DNA of 64,000 bases from Pseudarthrobacter sulfonivorans (GTDB lineage: Bacteria > Actinomycetota > Actinomycetes > Actinomycetales > Micrococcaceae). The stretch's first letter is position 1. Every line of letters begins with the position of its first letter. The notes below the pieces were generated by a model, which worked only from the letters and a program-made list of their open reading frames with translations, was not told where the DNA came from and made no database searches. The stretch covers positions 2,666,001 to 2,730,000 of the forward strand of contig NZ_CP013747.1 in the NCBI RefSeq assembly GCF_001484605.1, given 5' to 3'. The translations under genes were made by a program, and so were the position numbers. Shown here piece by piece: positions 18,865 through 28,052 of the stretch.

Positions 18865-19365
18865 ATGCCGCTGGACGAGGACGTGGTGGCTGCGATCTAC
18901 CGCGAACACGGCTCCGCCCTGCGCCGTTTTGTCCTCAGCGCGTCCCGCGACCCACAGCTGGCAGAGGACGTGGTCCAGGAGACTGTGCTGCGCGTCTGGC
19001 AGCAGGCCCCGGACATCACCGGAAGCCTCCGCAGCTACCTGTTCCGTACAGCGCGGAACATCATGATCGACAACTACCGCAAAGCCCAAAGGCGCCCGGC
19101 CGAAGTGATGGAACGCGAACTCGCCGATCCCGCCGAGGCCGTGGAACGCGTGGATGAACTCCTGAACCGTGTGCTGATGGAAGAGGCGCTGCTGCGGCTC
19201 AGTACCGAACACCGCGATGTCCTCGTCGCCCTCCACTACCGCCGTTTCACCGTCAACGAGGCCGCCGTGCAGCTGAACATCCCCAGCGGAACCGTGAAGT
19301 CCCGGGCCTATTACGCCGTCAGGGCGCTGCGGACCATCCTCGACGAGATGGGGGTGGAACGGTGA
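18865..19365 (+). CDS. ECF-type sigma factor (SigK/SigL-like)
   Basis: A 166-residue sigma factor. Region 2 includes AEDVVQETVLRVWQ and LRSYLFRTARNIMIDNYR; region 4 includes LSTEHRDVLVALHYRRF, AAVQLNIPSGTVKSRAYYAVRALR. AGGAGG lies five bases before ATG 18865. It overlaps the zinc-finger anti-sigma gene by 4 bp (GTGA), and the divergent secreted-repeat lipoprotein is a plausible target gene. Confidence 0.92.
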   Translation: MPLDEDVVAAIYREHGSALRRFVLSASRDPQLAEDVVQETVLRVWQQAPDITGSLRSYLFRTARNIMIDNYRKAQRRPAEVMERELADPAEAVERVDELLNRVLMEEALLRLSTEHRDVLVALHYRRFTVNEAAVQLNIPSGTVKSRAYYAVRALRTILDEMGVER

Positions 19366-20027
19366 ACGCCTCTGAGCTGCACCAGCTGCTGGGCGCCTAC
19401 GTGCTCGGCGGGCTTGACCCCGCGGATTCGCAACGTTTCGAAGCCCACCTCGCGGACTGCGCGGACTGCCGCACCGAACTCGCCGAGCTTGAAAGCCTGC
19501 CGGCCCTGCTGGATGCGCTTCCCGTCCCGGACGCGGTGGCGCTCACCGGGAGCGCCCGCCCCGGGGTGGCCCCTGAGCCAGCCAGCTCCGTGCCCCGCAG
19601 GGTCCTCGATGAACTGGCGGCCCGGCGTCGTAAATTACGACGGCGGTGGGCGGCCGTGGTGGGCGCCGTCGCCGCGGCGTGCCTCGCCCTGGGGGTGGCC
19701 GCGGCCCCGCTGCTCAGCCGGCCGCCGGCGCCGGACGCCAGCTACTCGGTCCAGTCCGGCAATGGCCTGCAGTTCAGCATCGACCTTGCCCGGAAAACAT
19801 GGGGCACCGAGCTGGCCGTGAACGGCAGCAAACTGCCGCTGGACGGAACCCTCTCGCTCTGGATCCGGGACCGCGACGGCGGCGAGGACCGGGCATGTGC
19901 CTGGACCGCGACGCCGAGCGGGAGGGTGAAGGTCATGGGCGCCACGCCACTTCAGCTGGCCAGCATCGCCAGCCTGGAACTGCGGGACGAAACCCAGCAC
20001 GCCGTGGCTGTGATTACGGTGCCGTGA
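19362..20027 (+). CDS. Zinc-binding anti-sigma factor (ZAS/RskA-like)
   Basis: A 221-residue single-pass membrane anti-sigma factor. The N-terminal zinc motif is H-x3-C-x2-C in AHLADCADC (His29, Cys33, Cys36), after LLGAYVLGGLD. A basic ARRRKLRRR stretch precedes one transmembrane helix near 95-115, and the outer C-terminal half matches the RskA anti-sigma-K fold (VNGSKLPLDGTLSLWI, ASLELRDE). The GTG start overlaps the sigma stop. The 3' end overlaps the convergent SRPBCC gene by 14 bp. Confidence 0.88.
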   Translation: MNASELHQLLGAYVLGGLDPADSQRFEAHLADCADCRTELAELESLPALLDALPVPDAVALTGSARPGVAPEPASSVPRRVLDELAARRRKLRRRWAAVVGAVAAACLALGVAAAPLLSRPPAPDASYSVQSGNGLQFSIDLARKTWGTELAVNGSKLPLDGTLSLWIRDRDGGEDRACAWTATPSGRVKVMGATPLQLASIASLELRDETQHAVAVITVP

Positions 20028-20496
20028 GGGCGCGGAACTCGGCCACCAGGGCCGGATCCTCGCAGGCGCGGGCAAACGCTTCGATCCTCATATTGATCTC
20101 ACGGCCCAGGAGCCAGGCGCCCATCCGCTCCGCTACCGGCCGCAACCAGTCCGGGCGGCACGAAAAGGTGTACTTCCAGACGGCGCGCGTGCCGCCGTCG
20201 TCCGCGGTGAAACGCCAGCCGCCGCCGAAATTCCCGAAGAACCACGGTCCGGACACCATGGTCATACCCACGTTCCTGGGTGGGGCATAGGAAACGTACT
20301 CGCTCACCATCACCAGGCCCAGGCGGGACACGGTCCGAGTCCGGACGCCCTTTCCGGCGGACGTTGCGCCGTCCAGGAAACCTTGGGCAGAGATGAACGG
20401 GTCCCACTGGAGCCGGAACGCACCAGTTGTCTGGGAGAGGGCAAAGACTGTCTCCGGATCGAGGCGGATGAGTCGTTCGGCGCGTACCTGGGGCAT
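20014..20496 (-). CDS. SRPBCC/polyketide cyclase-like protein
   Basis: A 160-residue START-fold (SRPBCC) protein with a hydrophobic ligand pocket. It begins PQVRAERLIRLDPETVFAL, has the long strand GGGWRFTADDGGTRAVWKYTF and ends in the long C-terminal helix (LGREINMRIEAFARACED). The ligand is unknown. It overlaps the anti-sigma gene tail-to-tail. The following 20497-20575 gap contains short GTTCCGGGT/ATTCCGGGT near-repeats only. Confidence 0.75.
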   Translation of the reverse strand: MPQVRAERLIRLDPETVFALSQTTGAFRLQWDPFISAQGFLDGATSAGKGVRTRTVSRLGLVMVSEYVSYAPPRNVGMTMVSGPWFFGNFGGGWRFTADDGGTRAVWKYTFSCRPDWLRPVAERMGAWLLGREINMRIEAFARACEDPALVAEFRALTAP

Positions 20497-20575
20497 GGAC
20501 CCACCCTAACCGGAGGCCGGGTGTTCCGGGTTGGGTCGGGTATTCCGGGTAGGGCCCCGGAGATGGCGCCCAACC

Positions 20576-21454
20576 CTACATTTTGGCCAGGCGAGCCCGG
20601 ACCACCATATAGAGTCCGTAGCAGATGAGGCCGGCGCCCACGGCGGCCAGCAAGTAAACGCCGAAGGGCTGTTCGCGCAGGGCCCTGAGTCCACCGTCCA
20701 GGCCCGTGGATTCACCCGGATGGGCCTGCAGGGTGGCGATGGTGATGAGCATCCCGGTCAGCAGCAGGACTATGCCTTTGGCGACGTAGCCGGTCACGCC
20801 CAAGGCGGAGACGGCCGTCCGGGCAGGGCGGGAAACGGGCATCGTGAGGTGTTTCTCGAAGGTCTTCTTGATGCCGCGGATGCCGTAGATGATCCCGGTG
20901 ATGGCCATGCCCAGACCCACGAGGACCAGCAGCGCTACGCCGCCGGGGGCCTTCATGACGGCGACGGTGAGGTCGCTCGCCGATTGCTGGTTGTCGCCCC
21001 CGGACCCTGTGCCCATGGCGAAGCTAGCCAGGGTCACGGCGAGCCCGGCAAACACCACGGCCTGCGCTGCCGCTTTGGCCTTCTTACCGACTTTGTCCTT
21101 GGTGGGCAGTCGGTTGTAGTCGAAGACGGCGTCGCTGGCCTGCCAGACGGCAAGGGCCGCGCAGGCGGCAAAGCTTGCCCACAGGAGGAACGGCCCGGCG
21201 GGCTGGCTGGCCAGTTCGGAAACAGCGCCGCTGAAGTCAGCATTCCCCGAACCACCCATGGCGAGGCGGATTGCGATGGCGCCCACCAGAAAGTGCAGTA
21301 GGCCGCTTACCGCGAAACCCACCCTCGCCAGCAACTCCAGTGCGCGTGAGTTGGTGACGTCCTCCGCCGTGCCTGCGGCGTCTTTGAGTTCTCTTTTGAT
21401 GGCGCTTCCTTCGGGCCAGCGCCGCGGGGGCGCAGATTTGCGTGCCCCCCGCAC
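20576..21454 (-). CDS. DUF1206 membrane protein
   Basis: A roughly 290-residue integral membrane protein with six hydrophobic segments, arranged as three tandem two-helix DUF1206 repeats (RVGFAVSGLLHFLVG; YNRLPTKDKVGKKAK...; GVTGYVAKGIVLLLTG). Function unknown. The start is uncertain: homology begins near ELKDAAGTAEDV, where an excellent AAGGA ribosome site is followed by ATC, not a normal start; the GTG at 21454 is the nearest in-frame conventional codon, and a TTG at 21523 is also possible. Confidence 0.75.
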   Translation of the reverse strand: MRGARKSAPPRRWPEGSAIKRELKDAAGTAEDVTNSRALELLARVGFAVSGLLHFLVGAIAIRLAMGGSGNADFSGAVSELASQPAGPFLLWASFAACAALAVWQASDAVFDYNRLPTKDKVGKKAKAAAQAVVFAGLAVTLASFAMGTGSGGDNQQSASDLTVAVMKAPGGVALLVLVGLGMAITGIIYGIRGIKKTFEKHLTMPVSRPARTAVSALGVTGYVAKGIVLLLTGMLITIATLQAHPGESTGLDGGLRALREQPFGVYLLAAVGAGLICYGLYMVVRARLAKM

Positions 21455-21546
21455 AACCCCATCGTGCCACGCGAGGCCGGCCGCGAACAGTACCAACTTT
21501 TGCGCACCGCGGACCGACAGCAACTGCGTGTGCGTTGGTGTGCCCG

Positions 21547-21570
21547 GCGATGGGGAGTGTTCCCCATCGC
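21547..21570. promoter_or_regulatory. Palindrome upstream of the WXG100-type gene
   Basis: Ten-base perfect arms GCGATGGGGA and TCCCCATCGC flank GTGT, 73 bp before the start of the effector candidate. It may be an operator or a leader hairpin; no regulator is encoded nearby. Confidence 0.5.
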
Positions 21571-21642
21571 GGGAGAATTGCCACCATGCGACGATATGTC
21601 CAGCGATAGAACTAACTCCTAATACTCTCCGGGGGAGACACC

Positions 21643-23235
21643 ATGACTTTTTACGGCGCGGACGTCAGCCAGCTGCGGGAGCTGGCGAAGGCCGTTGACA
21701 AGGCGGCCGCGCTGCTCAGCAGCCGGGCCAGCTCCCTGCAGGGCCAGATTCAGTCCGCGCCATGGAAGGGTGCCGACGGCGAGCTGTTCCGGCAGGACTG
21801 GTCCGGCAACCACCGCCCCAGCCTGGAGCGGGTGGCCTCCAGCCTCCGCCACAACTCCAAGCTGCTCCTGCAGCACGCAAACGAACAGGAACAGTCCTCT
21901 GCCGCGACCGGCGGCGGCAGCAGTGGCGGTGGCGGGACCAGCGTCCTGGACAAAATCAAGGACTTGGGCAGCCGCGCCCAGAACTGGCTGGAGGAACAGG
22001 TAGCGAAGGCGGCAGCGGCTGAGGCCCATCGCCAGGATCTGAAGCAGGGCATGGATGACATGCTCAAGGCCAGCCCGGAAGAGCAAGCCAAGTGGTGGGC
22101 CAGCCTGTCCGAGGCGGACCGGAAATACCTGATCGAAGGCGAAGACGAGAACGGCCCGTTCGCCGAGGACCTCATGCGGATGGATGGCGGGATTCCCCTG
22201 TCCGCCCAGGATCAGGCGAGCGCCCACCTCCGGGAACTCGCCAAGACAGAAACCCCCGTATACACGGAGTCTGGCAAGGCCTCCCTTGATGCCCGGGTGG
22301 CCTGGTTCCACGCCGGCGCGGAGGTGGGCACCGTCGTCGTAGAGAATGCAGACGGTTCGGCCACCATGAAGGTCTACGGGAACGTGGGCGTAGGGGTGAA
22401 CGACACCACCGGCACGGCCGGGGTCACGCTGAACGGAGAGGCCTCGCGCGAGTACAAATTCGGCAGCCTGGAGGAGGCCATGGCCGCCCGCAACCAGATT
22501 TATACGGATCTCCCGCCGGACAGCGTCGGTGAGATCAAGGACGTGGCAGGCAACCCGCCTGGCTACGTCCTGGAAACCATCAACGATGCTGCGGACGACA
22601 ACGGCTCCACCGGCCACGACGACAAAGCCAAGGGAACACTCTCCCTCGAAGCCAAAGGTGAATCCGGCCCCGCTTCGGGCTCGGCGAAGCTGGATCTTGC
22701 CTACGAGCGGAACCTGACGGACGGCACGGCCACCGCCAGCGCCGAGGTGTCGGCCCAGGGCAAGCTGGACCTTGACGGCAAGGTGTTCGAGGCCTCGGGC
22801 AAGGGCGGCCTGGAAGTGAACCTGGATAAGAACGGCAACATGGAATCGGTCGCCGTATCCATGGAGGGCACGGTTGCCGCGGGCGCCAGCACGGGTGCCG
22901 ACCTCCAGGGCGCAAAGGCTGAGTCCAGCGTGACAGTGGGCACTCAGGGCACCGTGAAGATCAATGTTGAGTACTCACCGGAGAACGCGCCTGTGATCGA
23001 TAGCTACATGCGCAATATGGCGTTGGGAGACACGGTTGCGGCCGGCCACGACGCCGCCAAGCTCTATGCGGCAGGTTCCGCCACGGTCCAGGTGAACAGT
23101 ATGGTGACAGCATCCAACGAGTTCGGCGTTGACCTCAAGGCCGGCGAGGTGGAGGTCAAAACCGAGAACAAGGCAACCACCAACGTGTCCACGTACTATA
23201 AGGTCCCGAACGACACCAAGCTCGAGAAGCTCTGA
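21643..23235 (+). CDS. WXG100-domain secreted effector candidate
   Basis: A 530-residue protein. The first 90 residues form two helices around the WKG turn (Trp41-Lys42-Gly43) followed by ADGELFRQDW, as in WXG100/LXG substrates of type VII secretion. A Gly/Ser linker (near 88-98) and a charged helical region follow, then, from about residue 215, a long beta-rich region rich in Gly/Ala/Val with alternating strands (DGSATMKVYGNVGVGV; GKLDLDGKVFEASGKGG). No toxin motif is recognisable. ATG follows GGGGGAG. The next gene, 63 bp on, may encode its immunity protein or chaperone. Confidence 0.6.
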   Translation: MTFYGADVSQLRELAKAVDKAAALLSSRASSLQGQIQSAPWKGADGELFRQDWSGNHRPSLERVASSLRHNSKLLLQHANEQEQSSAATGGGSSGGGGTSVLDKIKDLGSRAQNWLEEQVAKAAAAEAHRQDLKQGMDDMLKASPEEQAKWWASLSEADRKYLIEGEDENGPFAEDLMRMDGGIPLSAQDQASAHLRELAKTETPVYTESGKASLDARVAWFHAGAEVGTVVVENADGSATMKVYGNVGVGVNDTTGTAGVTLNGEASREYKFGSLEEAMAARNQIYTDLPPDSVGEIKDVAGNPPGYVLETINDAADDNGSTGHDDKAKGTLSLEAKGESGPASGSAKLDLAYERNLTDGTATASAEVSAQGKLDLDGKVFEASGKGGLEVNLDKNGNMESVAVSMEGTVAAGASTGADLQGAKAESSVTVGTQGTVKINVEYSPENAPVIDSYMRNMALGDTVAAGHDAAKLYAAGSATVQVNSMVTASNEFGVDLKAGEVEVKTENKATTNVSTYYKVPNDTKLEKL

Positions 23236-23298
23236 CGTCCCGTGCCGGATCCGCACGTGCCAGCCAACCCAGCCAAGACTTACCGCTAAGGAGCAACC

Positions 23299-23745
23299 AT
23301 GTCAGTTCATATCGAGTCCCCGCTGGGATTCACGGCGGACTTCCCCGAGCACACCCAGGTTCTGGAGGACTCCGCCGCCGGGCCAAACACCGAGCAGTAT
23401 GGCCTGCTGGGCGGTGTCCTGGTGACGGTCATCAAGGACGACACCTCCGTGACCGGCGCCGCGCAGGCTAACGGCTGGGCACACCTGATGTCAGGCTTCT
23501 ACCTTGAAGACCGGGCCGGGACCATCCTCACCGAAGGCGAACTGAACGTACCCGGTAAGTCCTCGTACGCCGTCGTGGTTGGATACACGGATCCGGCAGG
23601 CGAGGCGAGGGTCGCGGCCACTGTGGGTGTTTGGGAGAACAACCGTTTCATCGGTGTTGTGGTGATCTGGCCGTACGTGAACCCGGAGATCGAGCCGCGG
23701 CTGGGGATGCTCAAGGAGATCGTCGCCTCCATCAGCGTGAACTGA
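23299..23745 (+). CDS. Partner of the WXG100-type protein, LpqN-like fold candidate
   Basis: A 148-residue soluble protein without signal peptide. It opens IESPLGFTADFPEH and contains a mixed alpha/beta pattern ending RLGMLKEIVASISV, reminiscent of DUF1795/LpqN-type small domains, but the match is weak. ATG 23299 follows AAGGAGCAACC. Position directly after the effector candidate suggests an immunity or chaperone role; this is inference from order alone. Confidence 0.5.
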   Translation: MSVHIESPLGFTADFPEHTQVLEDSAAGPNTEQYGLLGGVLVTVIKDDTSVTGAAQANGWAHLMSGFYLEDRAGTILTEGELNVPGKSSYAVVVGYTDPAGEARVAATVGVWENNRFIGVVVIWPYVNPEIEPRLGMLKEIVASISVN

Positions 23746-23766
23746 CCCCTACTTACATTTCAAGGC

Positions 23767-24690
23767 TCAGCGGCGGCGGTAGCAGAGGTCGAAGATCAGC
23801 CGGCCGGCCTCGTGGGCCTTCGCCTCGAAACTCGTGCGGATCCGGCCTTCAAAGCGCGGCGCCCAGCCGCCCGTTTCGTCCACGCCCTCGTTGGGGCCCG
23901 TATGCGCGGTACTCACCGGCGCCCGGCCTTCGCGGACGGGCGCGCCGCCCACCAGGGTTTCGACGCCGGATTGCCACACCTGGGTGAGCGGACTTTCCGG
24001 GCCGTGGCGCTCGCCGGTGTGGAGGTTTTCGAAGTCTGGGGAGTCCGCGAGGACGTCGCGGACGTGGACAGCGTAGTTGGACCAGTCCGTGGCGACCCGC
24101 CACAGTCCGCCCTTGGTGAGTGCACGTGCCGCCAGTTCGGCGAATTCCGGCTGGATGAGGCGGCGTTTGTGGTGCCGTGACTTGTGCCAGGGATCGGGGA
24201 AGAACACCCACAGCTCGCTGACGGATCCTGCCGGCAGCATGGTGGCGAGGACCTCGGGCGCGTTGGCTTCCACCACCCGGACGTTGTTCAGCCCGCGGCT
24301 GTTGATCTTGATGATGGTGTTGGCCAGCCCCGGGGTATAGACCTCGACCGCCAGGAAGTCCGTGTCCGGGTTCTCCTCGGCCGCGTGGCAGATGGCATCG
24401 CCCAGCCCCGAACCGATTTCCACAATCAGCGGTGCCTTGCGGCCGAACTCGGCCTCGGCGTCGAAGGTGTAGTCCGGGTGGACCGACGTGTTCGCGATGT
24501 GCCGGGGCACGTCCAGGGCCCACCGGTCCGAGTGCTCTTCCCACGCCGTCTGACGGCGCCCCTGGAGGCGGGTTCCGCGGCGCACAAAGCTCACCGGCCT
24601 GCCGCCGTAAGTGCCGAAAGACGCCTGGGTTCCGGGCGTCACCGGGCGCGGGACATGCGGAGGCTGGGAAGATTCTGGGGATTCGCTCAT
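23767..24690 (-). CDS. trmB: tRNA (guanine-N7-)-methyltransferase
   Basis: Methylates G46 of tRNA using S-adenosylmethionine. The 307-residue protein has the SAM motif VEIGSGLGD, acidic strand end VEVYTPGL, and the TrmB signature FFPDPWHKSRHHKRRL, followed by RVATDWSNYA and the C-terminal substrate loop with FEGRIRTSFEAKAHEAGR. The N-terminal 50 residues are a disordered, Pro-rich actinobacterial extension. It is convergent with the preceding gene pair. Confidence 0.95.
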   Translation of the reverse strand: MSESPESSQPPHVPRPVTPGTQASFGTYGGRPVSFVRRGTRLQGRRQTAWEEHSDRWALDVPRHIANTSVHPDYTFDAEAEFGRKAPLIVEIGSGLGDAICHAAEENPDTDFLAVEVYTPGLANTIIKINSRGLNNVRVVEANAPEVLATMLPAGSVSELWVFFPDPWHKSRHHKRRLIQPEFAELAARALTKGGLWRVATDWSNYAVHVRDVLADSPDFENLHTGERHGPESPLTQVWQSGVETLVGGAPVREGRAPVSTAHTGPNEGVDETGGWAPRFEGRIRTSFEAKAHEAGRLIFDLCYRRR

Positions 24691-24806
24691 CCCTTCCAGA
24701 ATACCCGGGGCCCACGCCCACGGCTTGGGTACTCACCTGAGCCTCGAACGGGACGCGATGGAACGCGAAAATGGTCGCCCTGCGAGGTCGGAAAGGAAAT
24801 GAAATC

Positions 24807-25202
24807 TCAGAAGAGGATCATAAAGTCCCCGTCCCTGAGCACGAGCACCAGGCCCACGGCAACTTCGGCCGCCGATATCCACAACGCAGCCACACCAGCC
24901 CGCCAACCGTTTGACCGACGCACAAATACGCGGAGCGAAACAATGCCGAGCGTCACTGCGAGCAGGCCAAACAGCGCCGGATAGCTCCACAGCACTAACG
25001 GTGCGACCCAGTCCAGCCGGCCAGGCCTTTCCGAAGGCCTCGTAAAGAAGGCCGCCAATAGGCTGAAGGGCACCGTCAGAAACATGCTCGCCGGGGCGAT
25101 GAGGCTGAAAGCGAGGCTGGCTGTGCCCTCGCCACTGCCATGCGCCTTCGGCGAGGCCGGGGCGGACGCAATGGACGGATCGTGCAATGGTGCGAGGCTC
25201 AT
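24807..25202 (-). CDS. Small membrane protein of unknown function
   Basis: A 131-residue protein with a 25-residue hydrophilic head and about three hydrophobic segments (LAFSLIAPASMFLTVPFSLLAA, LVLWSYPALFGLLAVTLGIV, VAALWISAAEVAVGLVLVL, shown piecemeal). It ends GDFMILF. No known family recognised. It stands alone between trmB and the MFS genes. Confidence 0.6.
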   Translation of the reverse strand: MSLAPLHDPSIASAPASPKAHGSGEGTASLAFSLIAPASMFLTVPFSLLAAFFTRPSERPGRLDWVAPLVLWSYPALFGLLAVTLGIVSLRVFVRRSNGWRAGVAALWISAAEVAVGLVLVLRDGDFMILF

Positions 25203-25305
25203 GGCTTCTCCCGGATGTTATGGCTGGGTACCGCATGCTGATCCCACGGTAGGGTCGCTCCAGGCGGGCAACCAGCCCTTTTCTGGTCTATGTGGATAAC
25301 TCCGC

Positions 25306-26667
25306 GTGGCAACGAAGCCTGACAGAATGGGTCCCGTGACCCGTGCTGACAACGTTGACGTGCCTGGACTGCTGATCGACGCCGAAATCGACGACATCCC
25401 CCCAGCCGCCCCGACGCGCCTTCCGGGCCAGTCGGGCGGCGGTCCGGAGAGCCCGCAAGGCAGCCGACGCGCTCTCGTGTACCTGGGCCTCTGTCTGGTG
25501 CTCATCGGGCTGAACCTCCGCACGGTTTTCTCCAGTTTCGCTGCGGTTCTTCCGGAGATCACGTCCGACGCCGGCCTGCCGGGCTGGGCCGTCGTGGTGC
25601 TCACCACCGTGCCCGTGACGCTCCTGGGCGTCTTCGCACCGCTGGCCCCTGTCCTGGCCCGCCGGTTCGGCGCCGAACGCGTCCTGCTCGGTGCCATGGC
25701 AGTACTTACGGCAGGGCTGCTGCTGCGGCCCGCGGACATCGGAGGCCTCCTGCCCGGTGCCGGCCACCTCCCTACCTTGCTGGCGGGAACTGCTGCCTGC
25801 GGTGCCGCCATCGCCCTGTGCAACGTGTTGCTGCCAGGGCTGGTGAAGCGCGATTTCCCGCACCGGCTGGGTCTCATGGGCGGCCTGTACACCACGGCCA
25901 TCTGCGCGTCGGCCGCTCTCGGCGCCGGCTTTACCTACCCGGTCTTCACGGCGACGGGGGAGTGGACCTCGGCACTGTGGTTCTGGGCCGTTCCTGCCGC
26001 CGTCGTACTTTTGCTGTTCCTTCCGGTGGCATTGCGCCAGCACCCCGTCCGGCACCAGGCCGCCAACCTCGGCGTCAACGTGTGGCGTTCGGCGGTGGCG
26101 TGGCAGGTGACCATCTTTATGGTGCTGCAGGCCATGATGTCCTTCAGCGTTTTTGCCTGGCTGGCGCCGATCCTGCGCGAACGCGGCGTGGACGGCGCCA
26201 CGGCCGGCCTAATGGTCTCCGTTTCGATCGTGCTCCAGATGACGGGTTCGCTGTTTGCCCCTGCACTGGCGGCGAGGTTCCGTGACCAGCGGGCCATCGC
26301 TGTGGTGGTGGCGCTGATGACAGGCGGCGGGTTTGCGCTGAGCATCTTCGGACCCCTGGAACTCATCTGGGTGTGGACCTCGCTGCTGGGATTGGGGCAG
26401 GGAAGCCTCACCGCGGTGGCCCTGACCATGATTATGCTGCGGACCCGCGACGGGCACACGGCCGCGCACCTGTCCGGGATGATGCAGGGCGTGGGCTACG
26501 GGCTGGGTTCCACCGGCACGCTGATGGTGGGCCAGCTGCACCAGGCCACGGGATCCTTCACGGCCGCCGGGGTGCTGTTCCTGGTGGTCGGTTCGCTGGC
26601 CGCGGTGTTCGGTTACCGCGCGGGCCGGAACCGCTACATCGGCGACTCCAGCCGATCGGGCCAATAG
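25306..26667 (+). CDS. CynX/NimT-family MFS transporter
   Basis: A 453-residue, twelve-helix major facilitator. The family hallmark LIGLNLRTVFSSFAAVLPEI in helix 1 and VLLPGLVKRDFPHRLGLMGGLYTTAI in the middle fit the CynX (cyanate/2-nitroimidazole) subgroup, quoted here in parts only as a pattern. Substrate unknown. The N-terminal 50 residues are hydrophilic and the start is uncertain among GTG 25306, ATG 25327 and GTG 25336. It is directly followed by a second MFS gene. Confidence 0.82.
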   Translation: MATKPDRMGPVTRADNVDVPGLLIDAEIDDIPPAAPTRLPGQSGGGPESPQGSRRALVYLGLCLVLIGLNLRTVFSSFAAVLPEITSDAGLPGWAVVVLTTVPVTLLGVFAPLAPVLARRFGAERVLLGAMAVLTAGLLLRPADIGGLLPGAGHLPTLLAGTAACGAAIALCNVLLPGLVKRDFPHRLGLMGGLYTTAICASAALGAGFTYPVFTATGEWTSALWFWAVPAAVVLLLFLPVALRQHPVRHQAANLGVNVWRSAVAWQVTIFMVLQAMMSFSVFAWLAPILRERGVDGATAGLMVSVSIVLQMTGSLFAPALAARFRDQRAIAVVVALMTGGGFALSIFGPLELIWVWTSLLGLGQGSLTAVALTMIMLRTRDGHTAAHLSGMMQGVGYGLGSTGTLMVGQLHQATGSFTAAGVLFLVVGSLAAVFGYRAGRNRYIGDSSRSGQ

Positions 26668-26668
26668 C

Positions 26669-28051
26669 GTGCAGGAAGCCGCCCTGCCGGCCACGCATTC
26701 CGCCGCCACGGCCGGGATCCTGCAGCGACCGTACCTGTGGGTGACCATCGGCGCGTGCGCCCTGGTCTTCCTCGCGGCGTTCGAATCGCTCGCGGTGACT
26801 ACCATCATGCCCGTCGTCAGCCGCGAGCTCGACGGCGCCAGCCTGTATGCTCTGGCCTTCGCCGGTCCGCTGGCCACGGGCGTGATCGGCATGGTGGCGG
26901 CCGGAAACTGGTCGGACCGCCGCGGGCCAACCGTCCCGTTGTACGCCTCCGTGGCGTTGTTCGTGCTGGGCCTGATCATCGCGGGCACGGCCGTGTCCAT
27001 GCCCATGCTGGTTGCCGGCCGCCTGGTGCAGGGGCTTGGCGGCGGTGCGCTGACGGTTGCGCTCTACGTGGTAGTGGCCCGCGTCTACCCGGCCGTCCTG
27101 CACCCGGGGATCTTTGCCGCCTTCTCCGCGGCGTGGGTGATCCCGTCCCTGGTGGGCCCGTTCGCGGCCGGCATCGTGGCGGAGGTCCTGAGCTGGCACT
27201 GGGTGTTCCTGGGTGTGGTGGGCCTGGTGGTTCCCGCCCTGGTGATGATTGTTCCGGTGCTCCGCGGCATCGACCGGCCTTCTGAGCAGGCCGCGGTCCC
27301 GCCCTGGGCGCTGGGCCGGCTGGCCTGGGCGGCGCTCGCCGCGCTCGCTGTGCTGGGGCTGAACCTCTCCGCCGGAGTCACTATCGCGGGCATTCCCGCA
27401 GCCCCGGCACTCCTGGCCGCGGCCGCCGTCGTGATTGCCCTCGTAGCCGTGCGGCCGCTGGTACCGCGCGGAACGCTGCTCGCCCGCCGCGGCCTGCCCA
27501 GCGTGATCCTGACCCGCGGCCTGGCGTCTGCCGCATTCTTCGGCGCCGAGGTCTATCTGCCGTACCTGCTGATCGAGGAGTACCAGTTCCCGCCGACGTT
27601 CGCCGGCCTGGCACTCACCGGAGGCGCGTTGTCGTGGGCAGCCGCGGCCGCCATTCAGGGCCGCCTCGGCACCCGGCTGAAGCACCGGGCGGCGGTGCGC
27701 ATCGGCTCAGCGCTGGTGCTGGGAGCCATTCTCCTCACGTTGGCGACGTCGGCGCTCCACTGGCCTGCCGCCGTCGCGATTGCCGGCTGGCTCTTCGCCG
27801 GCGGCGGCATGGGGCTGCTGTATCCGCGGCTCAGCGTGATGACGCTCGCCATGTCCACCAAGGAAAACGAAGGCTTCAACAGCTCGGCGATGTCCATCTC
27901 GGACTCGCTGGGCGGGGCGCTGGCGCTCGCCGCGACGGGCATCGTGTTCGCGGCATTTACGACGACGGCGGAATCGTTCGCGGGGGTCTTCGCACTGACG
28001 GCGGTGGTGGCCGTCGCCGCGGTTGCGGTGGCGCCGCGGGTTTCGCGCTAA
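26669..28051 (+). CDS. DHA-type MFS efflux transporter
   Basis: A 460-residue multidrug-type major facilitator. Motif A is GMVAAGNWSDRRGPTVPL and motif C-like glycines occur in SAAWVIPSLVGPFAAGI; about 12-14 helices are evident. GTG 26669 lies one base after the stop of the previous MFS gene, indicating co-transcription. It ends just before the convergent methyltransferase gene. Substrate cannot be told from sequence. Confidence 0.82.
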   Translation: MQEAALPATHSAATAGILQRPYLWVTIGACALVFLAAFESLAVTTIMPVVSRELDGASLYALAFAGPLATGVIGMVAAGNWSDRRGPTVPLYASVALFVLGLIIAGTAVSMPMLVAGRLVQGLGGGALTVALYVVVARVYPAVLHPGIFAAFSAAWVIPSLVGPFAAGIVAEVLSWHWVFLGVVGLVVPALVMIVPVLRGIDRPSEQAAVPPWALGRLAWAALAALAVLGLNLSAGVTIAGIPAAPALLAAAAVVIALVAVRPLVPRGTLLARRGLPSVILTRGLASAAFFGAEVYLPYLLIEEYQFPPTFAGLALTGGALSWAAAAAIQGRLGTRLKHRAAVRIGSALVLGAILLTLATSALHWPAAVAIAGWLFAGGGMGLLYPRLSVMTLAMSTKENEGFNSSAMSISDSLGGALALAATGIVFAAFTTTAESFAGVFALTAVVAVAAVAVAPRVSR

Positions 28052-28052
28052 C

